Shown here: in pieces, positions 18,904 through 28,136 of the stretch
Position numbering within the stretch: the stretch's first letter is position 1
Layout of the letters: the number at the start of each line of letters is the position of its first letter
Assembly (NCBI RefSeq): GCF_030409905.1
Contig: NZ_JAUFQT010000002.1
Coordinates: 1,034,265-1,098,264, forward strand
Length of the DNA stretch: 64,000 bases
Reading direction: 5' to 3'
Origin: Echinicola jeungdonensis
GTDB lineage: Bacteria; Bacteroidota; Bacteroidia; Cytophagales; Cyclobacteriaceae
The notes under the pieces: model-generated
Told to the model about the DNA's origin: nothing
The model's database searches: none
The model's input: only the letters and a program-made list of their open reading frames with translations
Program-made: the position numbers and the translations under genes

Positions 18904-19311
18904 TTAAAGCAGATTACACACCCTTACCTTATGAAATAAAAGGATTTGGAACTTCATCTTGAAAGATGGTTTTACATGGAAAAAGCCCTTTAGGCCATGA
19001 TCCTGAACCAGTGCTTTACTACTCCCCAATTTAAGCCGACCCACAGGGTCAGATTTCAAATCAGGATTTAAAATATTATCAAAAGATTGTTCCTTAGGGA
19101 ATTGCACCTGAAAACCGGGCAATAAATCACTTTTGAGAAAAGTGATATCAAAACGCAAAATTTCTGAAAATTCTTTGGCAACCCTTAACAATTCCTGGGT
19201 CCCTACAACAATTTTATGTTTTTCTGCATCTAAAATTTTCCAAAAATTGGAGGAAGTACCCGATTGGACGCAGTAATAAAGGGGCCTCCCTTGAGGAAGT
19301 TTAAATTTCAT
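18904..19311 (-). CDS. Hypothetical protein, 135 residues
   Basis: I do not recognise this protein. It is 135 residues, basic, with no signal peptide or membrane segment; it starts MKFKLPQGRPLYYCVQSG and ends in a hydrophobic, basic stretch (FQILLFHKVRVCNLL). GTSSNFWKI near residue 20 faintly recalls the adenylate-forming GH3/PaaK glycine-serine motif, so it could be a remnant of such an enzyme, but that is weak. It stands alone between the lyase array and the sugar-transferase gene. A 24-bp palindrome lies 36 bp before its start. Confidence 0.4.
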   Translation of the reverse strand: MKFKLPQGRPLYYCVQSGTSSNFWKILDAEKHKIVVGTQELLRVAKEFSEILRFDITFLKSDLLPGFQVQFPKEQSFDNILNPDLKSDPVGRLKLGSSKALVQDHGLKGFFHVKPSFKMKFQILLFHKVRVCNLL

Positions 19312-19346
19312 TAAGATTTATTCTTATAGGTGGTGGCTTATATTAT

Positions 19347-19370
19347 AAAGGAATTCAATTGAATTCCTTT
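19347..19370. promoter_or_regulatory. 24-bp perfect palindrome (terminator or operator)
   Basis: AAAGGAATTCAA is followed at once by its reverse complement TTGAATTCCTTT. A run of T follows on the plus strand (19374-19382), which would make a plus-strand terminator, yet no plus-strand gene lies upstream. Its place just upstream of the minus-strand 135-residue gene also fits an operator. Confidence 0.5.
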
Positions 19371-19906
19371 TATCATTTTTTTTTCTTGGCAGAATTTATT
19401 TTTGGTTGGCTAATTTAATCCTGCCAAAAGCTTTTGGGCGACCTTTGTTTCTATGATTCATAAACAGGTTGATTAAGTAGTTCCTTTAATTTTTCCGAAT
19501 TTAGAGACGTCTCAAGACCTTAAATATTTATGTGATTTTGATTTGGGAATACCCAATAATGATACCAATAAATAAAATTTTAGATACTTTTTGGTGAAAA
19601 ATAAATGAACTTAAGTTTTTTGTAAATGATTAAAATAAAAAAAGAAATCAATTTTGATTTCTAAATTTTTAATAAAAAAACAGCGGAAATTGACTGATAA
19701 GATTCAATCAAAACTAAAACGATAATGTGTGGAATTTTTCCTCAAATTGTAGAGAGACTTTTACAATTGGTGTAAAAATTACATTTATAAAAACTCGTTT
19801 TGTCGTTTAGAACTAAAGAATACGTGAAGAGTAATTTTGAACGACAAATTTACAAAATTATATATACCAAACAATTATTATTACAGATTAAATTTTTCAA
19901 CCCAAA
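19371..19906. other. AT-rich intergenic region
   Basis: This stretch of about 540 bases between the 135-residue gene's upstream region and the 3' end of the sugar-transferase gene holds no open frame or RNA gene that I can support. Confidence 0.5.
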
Positions 19907-21280
19907 TTAAAATGCTTTTGAATGAGTTTTTTTACCGAATATAGTTAACCATATTATCCTGATATCCAGCCACAAAGACCAATTCTCCAAGTACCATAGA
20001 TCATGTCGAAACCTTTGTTGTTTCTGTTCCTGAGTTTCTGTAGGACCTCTCCATCCATTAACCTGGGCCCAACCTGTAATCCCTGGCTTAAAATAATGCC
20101 GAACCATATATTTATCTACAGCTTTTTGAAATTGTTGATTTAAGTAACTTCGGTGTGGTCTGGGACCTACAACACTCATTTCACCAAAAAAGACATTAGC
20201 AAATTGGGGTAATTCATCTATGCTGTATTTTCTCAAAATCTTACCAACCCTTGTAATCCTGGGGTCATTAAATTGAGTAGAAGAAATTCCAGCATTATCA
20301 TTTGTCACCATCGTCCTAAATTTAAATACCCTGAAAGGCCTACCCGCTTTACCAATCCGGACCGGACAGTAAAATACCGGACCTGTAGAATCCATTTTTA
20401 TTAAAATGGCAATAATCAAAAATAGTGGGGCCAAAAACAATAATGCCAAACTTGAAAAACACCAATCAAAGCATTCTTTGATAAAATTAGATAATTTATT
20501 GTCAAGAGGCATTTGACGGGCATTGATCATATCAATTTTTCCATGACGGATTACTTTATAATCTTCCCCAAGCACCTCTTTATAATCGGGAATAAATCGC
20601 ACCCTAGCCCCGTGATAATCGGCAGTTTTTAGGATGGATTTTATTTTTTTTGAGCATTTTATGGGCAGCGCTACAATAATCTCATCAACATGGTTCTCAT
20701 TCATATAATCCCCGATATGACTGATATCGCTTACATATTGAGCATCATTATCCGTTGATTTTTCACTGTACTTAACAAACCCCTTAATATTATACCCTAG
20801 ATTTGGGTGGCCATTAAAATAATGGTTTACTTGATTTACCATATTCCCCATTCCAGTCACCAACACATCCTTGTGCCTGTTTCCATTATTACCCCATCGG
20901 TTAATCAAGCTGATGATAATAAAGTTGGTAGTCACCCCTAGCAAAGGAAAACCAATAGAAAAGGCAATGACAGCATTCCTAAAATTAGGGGGAAAAGTAA
21001 ATATCAGGTAAGTCAATCCAAAAAGCACGATTAGAATAATACATGATTTCAGAAAATTGACAATCCTGCTACTGACATCCTGACCCATGTCAGACAAATA
21101 AAGTTTCCTACTCAATACAATCACAAACCATAAAGTGGTAAGCCCAAAGAACACCAACCAATCCATCACCTGGAAACTGTTTTCCTTAAATAATGAAATC
21201 GAAAGCAGGAATGTAAGACTTAGGGTGATCACATCCCAAACAAGTAATAAACCTGAAACAAATTTATTAGAATTGTCCAT
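19907..21280 (-). CDS. Undecaprenyl-phosphate sugar phosphotransferase (exopolysaccharide initiating enzyme)
   Basis: This 457-residue polyprenyl glycosylphosphotransferase belongs to the WcaJ/WbaP type. N-terminal membrane helices (LLLVWDVITLSLTFLLSISLF and three more up to about residue 130) are followed by a Rossmann-like domain (KDVLVTGMGNMVNQ). A re-entrant helix near residue 280 leads to the catalytic bacterial sugar transferase domain. That domain carries VFKFRTM, SIDELPQFANVFFGEMSVVGPRP and YFKPGITGWAQVNGWRG. It transfers sugar-1-phosphate to undecaprenyl phosphate and so starts repeat-unit assembly. It is set apart from the glycosyltransferases by the lyase array but fits the same pathway. 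Confidence 0.93.
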   Translation of the reverse strand: MDNSNKFVSGLLLVWDVITLSLTFLLSISLFKENSFQVMDWLVFFGLTTLWFVIVLSRKLYLSDMGQDVSSRIVNFLKSCIILIVLFGLTYLIFTFPPNFRNAVIAFSIGFPLLGVTTNFIIISLINRWGNNGNRHKDVLVTGMGNMVNQVNHYFNGHPNLGYNIKGFVKYSEKSTDNDAQYVSDISHIGDYMNENHVDEIIVALPIKCSKKIKSILKTADYHGARVRFIPDYKEVLGEDYKVIRHGKIDMINARQMPLDNKLSNFIKECFDWCFSSLALLFLAPLFLIIAILIKMDSTGPVFYCPVRIGKAGRPFRVFKFRTMVTNDNAGISSTQFNDPRITRVGKILRKYSIDELPQFANVFFGEMSVVGPRPHRSYLNQQFQKAVDKYMVRHYFKPGITGWAQVNGWRGPTETQEQKQQRFRHDLWYLENWSLWLDIRIIWLTIFGKKTHSKAF

Positions 21281-22470
21281 AACATTAGTGGCAAAAATTT
21301 CAAATAATATATCCTATATTAATCTTATAACAAGTTCCAATAAACCTTTACTTAAAGAATATTATTGGCAAAAACATGATACAACCAAGAAGATATTTTC
21401 ACTCTTCAACCATAAGAAATAAAATTGAATAGACAGGTGATTACAGCTTTTTTCTTATGAATCTCACCAAACTTTTAATTTATTAATATTTATCCCATTC
21501 ACTGTAAAATTAAACCCATTCACTTACAATTTTATCTCTTTCATACACAACCTAAAACAACATAACCAACTGTTTTTCAACAACTTATCGAACTAAACAA
21601 TTTAACCGATTTCAAGGTCAATTGCAACCAAAAAACAATTTTTTTAATTCGAATCACATTTTTAGAGGTTCTAAATAATTTCACCCAGATTATTTTCAAT
21701 CCCTATTATTACCTAAACTCCTATTAGGCATAATCCGTTTTTTCTCTGTCATCAAACCAATCTCCCCTTATTATATTTGTAACCTTATTCTCTAAAAACA
21801 ACAACCTTTAAAAGCATTTATTCCCCTTGGTAATTCAACCTATTTTCTAAACATAAAAAAAAGGCATTTTATCCCATGTTCACATTATTATATGTATAAA
21901 AAATTCATCATATGGGGAAAAATATATTAAACAGTAAATTTTAAGGTTGAAAGGTAAAACGAACTTTATCCCCAAAAAAAAAAACGCTCATTTATCCTTC
22001 CATATTTTTTCAAAAGATCATCTTCTTCTCCTCTTTTAATCGGGTTAATAAGAAAAAAACCAAGGTCAAATTTGAACCTTGTCTCTCTTGATTGAGGAGG
22101 TAATTATTTGAACCTAAAAACTAATTTTTTTCAAAATTCAATAAAATCCACCCAGAAATCATCCAAAGGAATTAAGAATAACCAGACCTATTCCCTCATT
22201 TTCCTTAAGGGAAATCAGACAAACTCTCCCCCATATCCTGGAAGACATTGTCCCTCAATTGATAGGAAAATTACTTCATAAACATTTTTGAAAAAACAGG
22301 GATTTCAGGCAATTTATTGTCAACCAACTTCCTGATTCTCGAAACATCAAAAAAAACATACTAAAAATCAGACAGTTAGCGTATTTCTTAAAATAAATTG
22401 TGCAAATAAAAAAATTATCCATACATTTAAACCAACAAAAATGAATTTCAAATAACTTATTTCGCATTTA
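21281..22470. other. Long AT-rich intergenic region (about 1.2 kb)
   Basis: No open frame here looks like a protein gene on either strand. One hairpin (CAAGGT...ACCTTG, 22061-22081) has an A7 run on its left, so on the minus strand it would be a stem followed by U residues, a possible terminator of an unseen small RNA. The region presumably carries the sugar-transferase promoter (near 21,290-21,350) and that of the response regulator (near 22,400-22,470). Confidence 0.5.
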
Positions 22471-22827
22471 ATGTTGAAGATAGTGTTAATTGATGATGAT
22501 CCCATCAGTACGTTTATTACCGAAAAACTGATATCCAAATATCTCCATGAACCTTTCCAAATCTATAAATTTGAAAAAGCTGCAGATGCTTTAAAAAGAA
22601 TTTACAATATTAGTCCCAATTATTTATTCCTGGACTTGAATATGCCAGAAATGAATGGCTGGGAATTCCTGGAGCAGTTTTCCCCAAGAAAAACCTCTCC
22701 CGAAATATATATTCTAAGCAGTTCATTAGACCAAAGAGATATCAACCGGGCCAATGACTATTCCCAAGTAAAGCAATACCTTTCCAAACCCATGATTAAC
22801 AAATATATTAGTCATATTTTTAATTAA
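22471..22827 (+). CDS. Single-domain response regulator (CheY-like)
   Basis: This 118-residue receiver domain has no output domain. The acidic pocket is IVLIDDDPIST, the phosphoacceptor aspartate is in YLFLDLNMPEMNGWEF (residue about 53), the switch Ser/Thr is in ILSSS, and the conserved lysine is in YLSKP. Such stand-alone receivers relay phosphate between kinases or act by protein contact. No histidine kinase is adjacent, so its partner is elsewhere. Confidence 0.9.
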   Translation: MLKIVLIDDDPISTFITEKLISKYLHEPFQIYKFEKAADALKRIYNISPNYLFLDLNMPEMNGWEFLEQFSPRKTSPEIYILSSSLDQRDINRANDYSQVKQYLSKPMINKYISHIFN

Positions 22828-22944
22828 TGACCACTTATTTTTTTTTTGATTTTTTCACATCCCACCTATTGAGTTATTTGATTTTTTTATCGTATTTAGC
22901 CCAGTAAATCCCTACTAATACTAACCATTTCAACAGGAATTATT

Positions 22945-23178
22945 ATGGTGAAGGACCCTGAAAACGATTATGAAGAATTCGAAGAATTTGACGATTTCAA
23001 TTTGGAATTTGATAAGGATGATACAGCGTTCAAAGAAGAAATTGATGGAGAATTCTTTGATTTGGAAGACGAAGGTGAACTGGAAGATGAGGATTTTGCC
23101 AATTATGAGCTAGAAGATATTGATGAGGATGATTTTGAGGACGATGACTTTGAAGCTTATAATGATGAATTGGACTAA
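22945..23178 (+). CDS. Highly acidic small protein, 77 residues
   Basis: A small protein in which more than half of the residues are Asp or Glu (for example EDIDEDDFEDDDFEAY), interspersed with Phe. It starts MVKDPENDYEEFEEFDDF. There is no signal peptide or known domain. Its frame is closed by a textbook terminator 15 bp after the stop, which supports it as a real gene. A function such as DNA mimicry or binding to a basic partner is only a guess. Confidence 0.68.
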   Translation: MVKDPENDYEEFEEFDDFNLEFDKDDTAFKEEIDGEFFDLEDEGELEDEDFANYELEDIDEDDFEDDDFEAYNDELD

Positions 23179-23192
23179 AATTTAAACTCCAG

Positions 23193-23226
23193 AGGTTACC
23201 TTTTTGAAGGTAACCTTGTTTTTTTT
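23193..23226 (+). terminator. Rho-independent terminator
   Basis: AGGTTACC pairs with GGTAACCT across an 8-base loop and is followed by TTG then eight T. It follows the acidic-protein gene. Confidence 0.88.
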
Positions 23227-23301
23227 ATGGGTTGGGCTTTGTCAAAAACCTACATGGTATTAAATTAGCAACCAAAATGGATTCTTAAAATTTTCTATCA
23301 T

Positions 23302-23448
23302 ATGTTATTAGATATATTTAATTCCCCACTTGGTTCGGGTGCCGAATTGTTCCTGTTAATTGTTTGTATCCTTATCGGATTAGGTGCGGGCCTTTCTACC
23401 ATGGATATCAGAAACACCCTTTTTAAAGGAAACAGTAAGAAAAAATAA
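23302..23448 (+). CDS. Small single-pass membrane protein, 48 residues
   Basis: The frame from ATG at 23302 encodes 48 residues starting MLLDIFNSPLGSGAELFLL. There is one hydrophobic helix (about residues 14-31, rich in Leu, Ile and Gly) and a basic end (FKGNSKKK), so the C-terminus should face the cytoplasm. The frame lies between two strong terminators and stops 20 bp before the second, the expected place for a small gene. I do not recognise its family. Confidence 0.6.
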   Translation: MLLDIFNSPLGSGAELFLLIVCILIGLGAGLSTMDIRNTLFKGNSKKK

Positions 23449-23467
23449 TTTTCACTGAAATAGAAAA

Positions 23468-23496
23468 AGGAGGTGACCAGGTCACCTCCTTTTTTT
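23468..23496. terminator. Bidirectional rho-independent terminator
   Basis: AGGAGGTGAC pairs perfectly with GTCACCTCCT across a 3-base loop, with T7 on the right and A5 on the left. It can stop the 48-residue gene on the plus strand and the peptide transporter gene, which ends at 23495, on the minus strand. Confidence 0.9.
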
Positions 23497-25099
23497 AATG
23501 TACATTCCCCATAAGCCTTCTTATAGGTTTACTTAAAATAAAAAGGACTAAGCTTGCCCCTACTACAGTGCTTACAATTAAGAAATATTGACCGGGCATA
23601 GCTTCCAAGGCCGTTTTGCTCCCCCCGCTGGCTTTTCCTGCAATTATCCCAGCAACCAAGTTTCCACAGGCAATCGATAAAAACCACATGCCCATCATTT
23701 GTCCCTCAAACTTTTTAGGTGCTAATTTGGTGGTTAAACTTAATCCAACCGGACTTAAGCTCAATTCCCCAAAAGTATGGAGCAGGTAAGTAATCAACAG
23801 CCAGGTTGGAGCTACCAAATGTCCTGAAGCTGCAATTTTAGCAGCAAAATACATCACCAAAAACCCCATCCCCAAAAGCAACAGTCCAAAAGCAAACTTT
23901 AAAGGAGAACTGGGCTCCAATTGCTTCCTTGCTAACCAAACCCACATGGCTCCAAACAAAGGGGCAAAAATGATAATAAACAGGGAATTGGCTGATTGAA
24001 AATATCCGGTCGGAATTTCCCAGCCCAGGACTTGCCGGTCTGTAAAACGCTTTGCAAATAGGTTCAAGGTAGAACCAGCTTGCTCAAACCCAGACCAAAA
24101 AATGGCAGAAAAAACAAATAAAATTGCCACCACTCCAACTTTTTTCTTTTGATCGGAATTTAGGCCTCCAAAAAAAATCAAAAAGCCAAAATACAAAAAA
24201 GCAACAATAGCAATAAAAGTAAAAGAAGCTTCAGCAATGGCCGCAGCATTGACTGGAATAATTCCTTGAAACATCAGTAATAACAAAAAGGCAACACCTG
24301 CCAATACCAAGATGGAGGTGTTGACCAATTTTTTTCTAGCTCTAATTTCCTGAGGTGATTTGGATTTTTTTAACTCTCCTTTTCCCTCCAAATATTTACC
24401 ACTTAATTTATATTGAATCAACCCTAGCACCATTCCAAATCCTGCAAGCCCAAATCCAAGGTGCCAATCAATTTTAGCAAAGGTACTGCAGGCCAATGGC
24501 GCCAAAAATCCCCCAATATTGATTCCCATATAAAAAATAGAAAAACCTGCATCTCTTTTGGCACTTCCCTCAGGGTATAACTGCCCTACTATTGAGCTAA
24601 TATTGGGCTTAAGCAAGCCAGTTCCCACAACAATAAATATCAGTCCCAGGAAAAAACAAGTAGTATCTAAGCGGGTAACTACTGCGGACTCTTCAAATGA
24701 TGAGTTTATTAATCCCCAAATTCCCGGTACCCCCATGGTAAAATGCCCTAAGGCAATGATAAGCCCACCATACCAAACGGACTTTTTTAGCCCCAATAAC
24801 CTGTCAGCAAACCAACCTCCCGGCAAGGCTAACAAATAGACCCCCATAGTGTAAAGCCCGTAAATAGCCCCGGAAGTTTTATCTCCAAAACCAAGCCCTC
24901 CATCAACCACAGGGGAAGCCATAAATAATATCAATAAAGCCCGCATACCATAAAAACTGAAACGTTCCCACATCTCAGTAAAAAACAGGGTCATCAGACC
25001 TTTGGGATGGCCAAATAATTTGGGCCCCTGTATTTCTTCCGGATAGGCTTTTTTTTGCAAGTCTTTTTCGTGGCTTTCAAATCCTAAATTATCGGTCAT
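23495..25099 (-). CDS. POT/PTR family proton-coupled peptide transporter
   Basis: This 534-residue inner-membrane transporter has about 12-14 helices. The family signature is FFTEMWERFSFYGMRALLILF (the ExxERFxYYG proton-coupling motif) near residue 40, with GGWFADRLLGLKKSVWYGG as the second POT signature and FSIFYMGINIGGFLAPL as the third. It imports di- and tripeptides with protons. The length is normal for bacterial DtpT-like proteins. It is transcribed alone, away from pckA. Confidence 0.93.
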   Translation of the reverse strand: MTDNLGFESHEKDLQKKAYPEEIQGPKLFGHPKGLMTLFFTEMWERFSFYGMRALLILFMASPVVDGGLGFGDKTSGAIYGLYTMGVYLLALPGGWFADRLLGLKKSVWYGGLIIALGHFTMGVPGIWGLINSSFEESAVVTRLDTTCFFLGLIFIVVGTGLLKPNISSIVGQLYPEGSAKRDAGFSIFYMGINIGGFLAPLACSTFAKIDWHLGFGLAGFGMVLGLIQYKLSGKYLEGKGELKKSKSPQEIRARKKLVNTSILVLAGVAFLLLLMFQGIIPVNAAAIAEASFTFIAIVAFLYFGFLIFFGGLNSDQKKKVGVVAILFVFSAIFWSGFEQAGSTLNLFAKRFTDRQVLGWEIPTGYFQSANSLFIIIFAPLFGAMWVWLARKQLEPSSPLKFAFGLLLLGMGFLVMYFAAKIAASGHLVAPTWLLITYLLHTFGELSLSPVGLSLTTKLAPKKFEGQMMGMWFLSIACGNLVAGIIAGKASGGSKTALEAMPGQYFLIVSTVVGASLVLFILSKPIRRLMGNVH

Positions 25100-25491
25100 G
25101 ATCTGAAAATTTAGTATTAGTGATATACAATGATAAAAGAATTTTTCATTTTAAACCTATTTGGTTTTATCAAAGGATCTGATTCTACTTCCGAATATTT
25201 GGTTAAATCCAATTACAAAACCGATCACCACCGTAAATATAATGTGAAGTAAAAAGTAAAGCGCTCTTTACACTTTTCTCTTTGATTAATACTTGCACCA
25301 TACATCGGACAACGATGCCCTCAAAAACACCTCATATACCAAAACCAACTTTTCTCAGCCCATCCTTAAAAACCCCTCCGAAATCGATTGAATTTGCACT
25401 TTTTTAAGCTGAAAAAATAGGTCAGAGTATAAATTCGTTTATATTTGTTTATAGGAATATTTTATAAAAACCCAAATAACTTTAGTAAGCT
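25100..25491. other. Divergent promoter region between the peptide transporter and pckA
   Basis: This region of about 390 bases holds no gene. A TATATTTG box (25440-25447) is the one convincing promoter element; the minus-strand promoter was not resolved. Confidence 0.5.
25440..25447 (+). promoter_or_regulatory. Candidate Bacteroidota -7 box for pckA
   Basis: TATATTTG fits the TAnnTTTG consensus exactly and lies 45 bp before the pckA start. A TTTG at 25393 is too distant to be a good -33 element, so this rests on the -7 box alone. Confidence 0.45.
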
Positions 25492-27093
25492 ATGCAAGAT
25501 TTAATGACCAAAAACTCAAGGGGCAACCCTAATGCTTTAGGGGTTGAAAAAGCAAAGCAATTTTTAACCAACCTCCCCCCAGAAGCCCTTATCGAAGAAG
25601 CAATTCGGAACAATGAAGGGGTGCTAACTGATACTGGAGCTCTGATGGCCGACACGGGCCAATTTACTGGAAGGTCCCCCAAGGACCGGTTTATTGTTAA
25701 GGATGAAATCACCACTGATACCATTTGGTGGGGAGAAATCAACAAACCCATCTCAACAGAGCAATACGAAGGACTTTACGAAAAAATGCTTCAATTTTTA
25801 GAGGATAAAAAGGTCTATGTCCGAGATGCCATAGCGGGAGCAGATCCAAAATACCAATTAGATTTAAGGATCTACAACACCCATGCATGGCAAAACTTAT
25901 TTTGCTATAATATGTTCCTCCGGCCTACAACAGAACAGTTAAAATCTTTCAACCCAAATTTCACCATCATCTGTGCTCCTGAATTTAAAGCAAACCCCGC
26001 TGTTGATGGAACCAGAGGAGAAAATTTTACTATAATCAACCTCAATAAAAACATTATTTTAATAGGGGGAAGTGCTTATGCCGGAGAAATCAAAAAAGGT
26101 ATTTTTTCGGTATTGAATTACACCTTACCCCTGAAGGAAAATGTCCTTTCCATGCACTGTTCTGCCAACATTGGCAAGGACAAAGACACTGCCATCTTTT
26201 TCGGCCTTTCTGGAACTGGAAAAACCACCCTTTCTGCAGATTCAAAAAGAAAACTAATCGGGGATGATGAACATGGCTGGACCGAGGAAGATATATTTAA
26301 TTTTGAAGGAGGCTGTTATGCCAAGGTAATTGATCTAACAAGAGAAAAAGAACCCGAAATTTGGGATGCCATAAAATTTGGAGCAATAGTGGAAAATACC
26401 AGGTTTTACCCTGACACCAGAAGGGTAGATTATACCAATAAGTCAGTTACTGAAAACACCAGGACCGCCTACCCTATCCATCACATTAAAAACATTGCAA
26501 TCCCTTCCACCGGAGAAGTTCCACACAATATTTTCTTCCTAACAGCAGATGCTTTTGGAGTGATTCCACCTATTTCCAAATTAAACAAAGCTCAGGCCAT
26601 GTACCATTTTATTTCTGGTTACACCGCCAAGGTAGCAGGAACTGAAGTGGGAATCTCAGAACCACAAACTACCTTTTCTGCTTGTTTTGGGGCAGCATTT
26701 TTACCGCTGCACCCTACTAAATATGCAGAATTATTTGGGCAAAAAATGGAGACCCACCATGCCAATGTTTGGTTGGTCAATACGGGATGGACTGGAGGCC
26801 CCTATGGAAAGGGATCAAGGATAAAATTGAAATATACCCGTGCAATGATCCATGCGGCTTTAAATGGTGAACTGGACCATGTGGAATACCGCCCCCACGA
26901 AAAATTTGAAATTGCCGTTCCTCAGCATTGCCCCCAGGTGCCCGATAAACTACTAAATCCAAAAAATACCTGGGAAGACAAAAAAGCCTATGACCAGAAA
27001 GCAGACCATTTGATCAATTCATTTTTGAAAAACTTTGAACAATATAAAGCATATGCAAATGAGACCATCCTTTCAGGAGCCCCACATACATAA
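25492..27093 (+). CDS. pckA: Phosphoenolpyruvate carboxykinase (ATP)
   Basis: This 533-residue enzyme converts oxaloacetate and ATP to phosphoenolpyruvate, CO2 and ADP, the entry step of gluconeogenesis. The PEPCK P-loop GLSGTGKTTLS lies near residue 240. DEHGWTEEDIFNFEGGCYAK holds the metal-binding kinase-2 aspartate. TGRSPKDRFIV near residue 57 binds substrate, and RFYPDTRRVDY lies downstream. Length and motifs are those of the ATP-dependent family. It is monocistronic, with a terminator 18 bp after the stop. Confidence 0.97.
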   Translation: MQDLMTKNSRGNPNALGVEKAKQFLTNLPPEALIEEAIRNNEGVLTDTGALMADTGQFTGRSPKDRFIVKDEITTDTIWWGEINKPISTEQYEGLYEKMLQFLEDKKVYVRDAIAGADPKYQLDLRIYNTHAWQNLFCYNMFLRPTTEQLKSFNPNFTIICAPEFKANPAVDGTRGENFTIINLNKNIILIGGSAYAGEIKKGIFSVLNYTLPLKENVLSMHCSANIGKDKDTAIFFGLSGTGKTTLSADSKRKLIGDDEHGWTEEDIFNFEGGCYAKVIDLTREKEPEIWDAIKFGAIVENTRFYPDTRRVDYTNKSVTENTRTAYPIHHIKNIAIPSTGEVPHNIFFLTADAFGVIPPISKLNKAQAMYHFISGYTAKVAGTEVGISEPQTTFSACFGAAFLPLHPTKYAELFGQKMETHHANVWLVNTGWTGGPYGKGSRIKLKYTRAMIHAALNGELDHVEYRPHEKFEIAVPQHCPQVPDKLLNPKNTWEDKKAYDQKADHLINSFLKNFEQYKAYANETILSGAPHT

Positions 27094-27110
27094 AACAGTT
27101 CAAAAATTAA

Positions 27111-27138
27111 AAAGCGGTTCAGTTTTGAACCGCTTTTT
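27111..27138 (+). terminator. Rho-independent terminator of pckA
   Basis: AAAGCGGTTCA pairs with TGAACCGCTTT across a GTTT loop, followed by further T. Confidence 0.9.
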
Positions 27139-27151
27139 ATGTATCCCATAT

Positions 27152-27421
27152 TTATTCCTGAGGCCTATCCAAATGTTTTTCGTGCTCAAACTTGTTCCTT
27201 CGAATATCAAACCTCTCTAATTCTTCGTTTAACATCTCAAGAGAATCACTGTACCTGGAATAAAGTTCACCCATGTTTTTTTCCATGTTGGAAAAATTAA
27301 ATTCCATGGCAAAAAGCTGAAGTTGGGAGGCCTTTTCAATCAAAGCTACCTGGCTGTGTCGTAAATCATCCAATAACCTTAAGGCCCTATCCATTTTTTC
27401 TAATTTTTCTCTGTCATTCAT
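27152..27421 (-). CDS. Small coiled-coil hypothetical protein, 89 residues
   Basis: This cytosolic 89-residue protein begins MNDREKLEKMDRALRLLDD, is rich in Leu, Glu, Lys and Arg, and is predicted almost wholly helical. It has heptad-like spacing across residues 5-75 and a conserved-looking centre (FSNMEKNMGELYSRY). No enzyme motif is seen. It is convergent with pckA, sharing the terminator region between them. The function is unknown; it looks like a lineage-specific conserved protein. Confidence 0.62.
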   Translation of the reverse strand: MNDREKLEKMDRALRLLDDLRHSQVALIEKASQLQLFAMEFNFSNMEKNMGELYSRYSDSLEMLNEELERFDIRRNKFEHEKHLDRPQE

Positions 27422-27548
27422 GGTTAAATTAGTTTGTTTACTATAATATAATGAAAATTGTAAAATATTTAAACCTTTGGGTATGATATGGAAACGATTC
27501 GGAATTTGCAGAGTAGAAAAAATTAATTATCCGGTGGGCCAGATTTAT

Positions 27549-27556
27549 TATCTTTG
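27549..27556 (+). promoter_or_regulatory. Candidate Bacteroidota -7 box for the cyclophilin gene
   Basis: TATCTTTG matches the TAnnTTTG consensus. The predicted transcript would have about 78 untranslated bases, within which an ATG at 27571 opens a 15-codon frame. No well-spaced -33 element was found. Confidence 0.45.
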
Positions 27557-27640
27557 CGGAAAATAAATCGTATGGGTGCGCTTATTGCCCTAGGCAATCG
27601 AACAAGCCCAAATACATAAACCATATTTCCATCATTTATC

Positions 27641-28078
27641 ATGAAAACTGCTGAAATCATCACAGAAAAAGGTACCATGAAGGTGACTTTTTATGAAAAA
27701 GATGCACCTAATACCGTGGATAATTTTGTAAGCTTATCCAAAAAAGGATTTTACGACGGACTTACTTTTCACCGGGTTATCCCCAATTTTGTCATCCAGG
27801 GAGGATGCCCTAAAGGTGATGGAACTGGAGGCCCAGGGTACCATATTGATTGCGAACTAGGTGGTGACAACCAATACCACGACCGGGGTGTCCTTTCCAT
27901 GGCCCATGCAGGGAGAAATACTGGAGGTTCCCAATTTTTCATTTGTCACAGCCGTCAAAACACCCAGCACTTGGACAGAAACCATACCTGCTTTGGAAAA
28001 GTCACCGAAGGTTTAGAAGTAATCGACCTAATCAGACCAGGTGATAAAATCGAGAAAATCATCATTAGTGAAGATTAA
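27641..28078 (+). CDS. Peptidyl-prolyl cis-trans isomerase, cyclophilin type
   Basis: This 145-residue cyclophilin is the short bacterial cytosolic type without signal peptide. The catalytic arginine lies in [15 protein letters not shown], followed by [28 protein letters not shown] holds the Gln-Phe-Phe pocket, and [11 protein letters not shown] closes the active site. It speeds isomerisation of peptide bonds before proline during folding. The gene is monocistronic and convergent with the nucleoside transporter. Confidence 0.95.
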   Translation: MKTAEIITEKGTMKVTFYEKDAPNTVDNFVSLSKKGFYDGLTFHRVIPNFVIQGGCPKGDGTGGPGYHIDCELGGDNQYHDRGVLSMAHAGRNTGGSQFFICHSRQNTQHLDRNHTCFGKVTEGLEVIDLIRPGDKIEKIIISED

Positions 28079-28106
28079 AAAGAAATTATCTTTAATAATT
28101 CATTAG

Positions 28107-28136
28107 AAAAGGCCGGGATTTATTTCTGGTCTTTTT
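28107..28136 (+). terminator. Probable terminator after the cyclophilin gene
   Basis: An imperfect stem (AAAGGCCGG with CTGGTCTTT) is followed by a T-run that overlaps the 3' end of the convergent transporter gene. Confidence 0.5.

Noticed and set aside
18904..19311. 135-residue protein as a GH3/PaaK-like adenylating enzyme fragment
   Set aside because: Only one short Gly-Thr-Ser-Ser resemblance supports it; left as hypothetical.
22276..22467. 63-codon minus-strand frame upstream of the response regulator
   Set aside because: The Cys/Phe-rich translation has no protein-like pattern, and the region looks non-coding.
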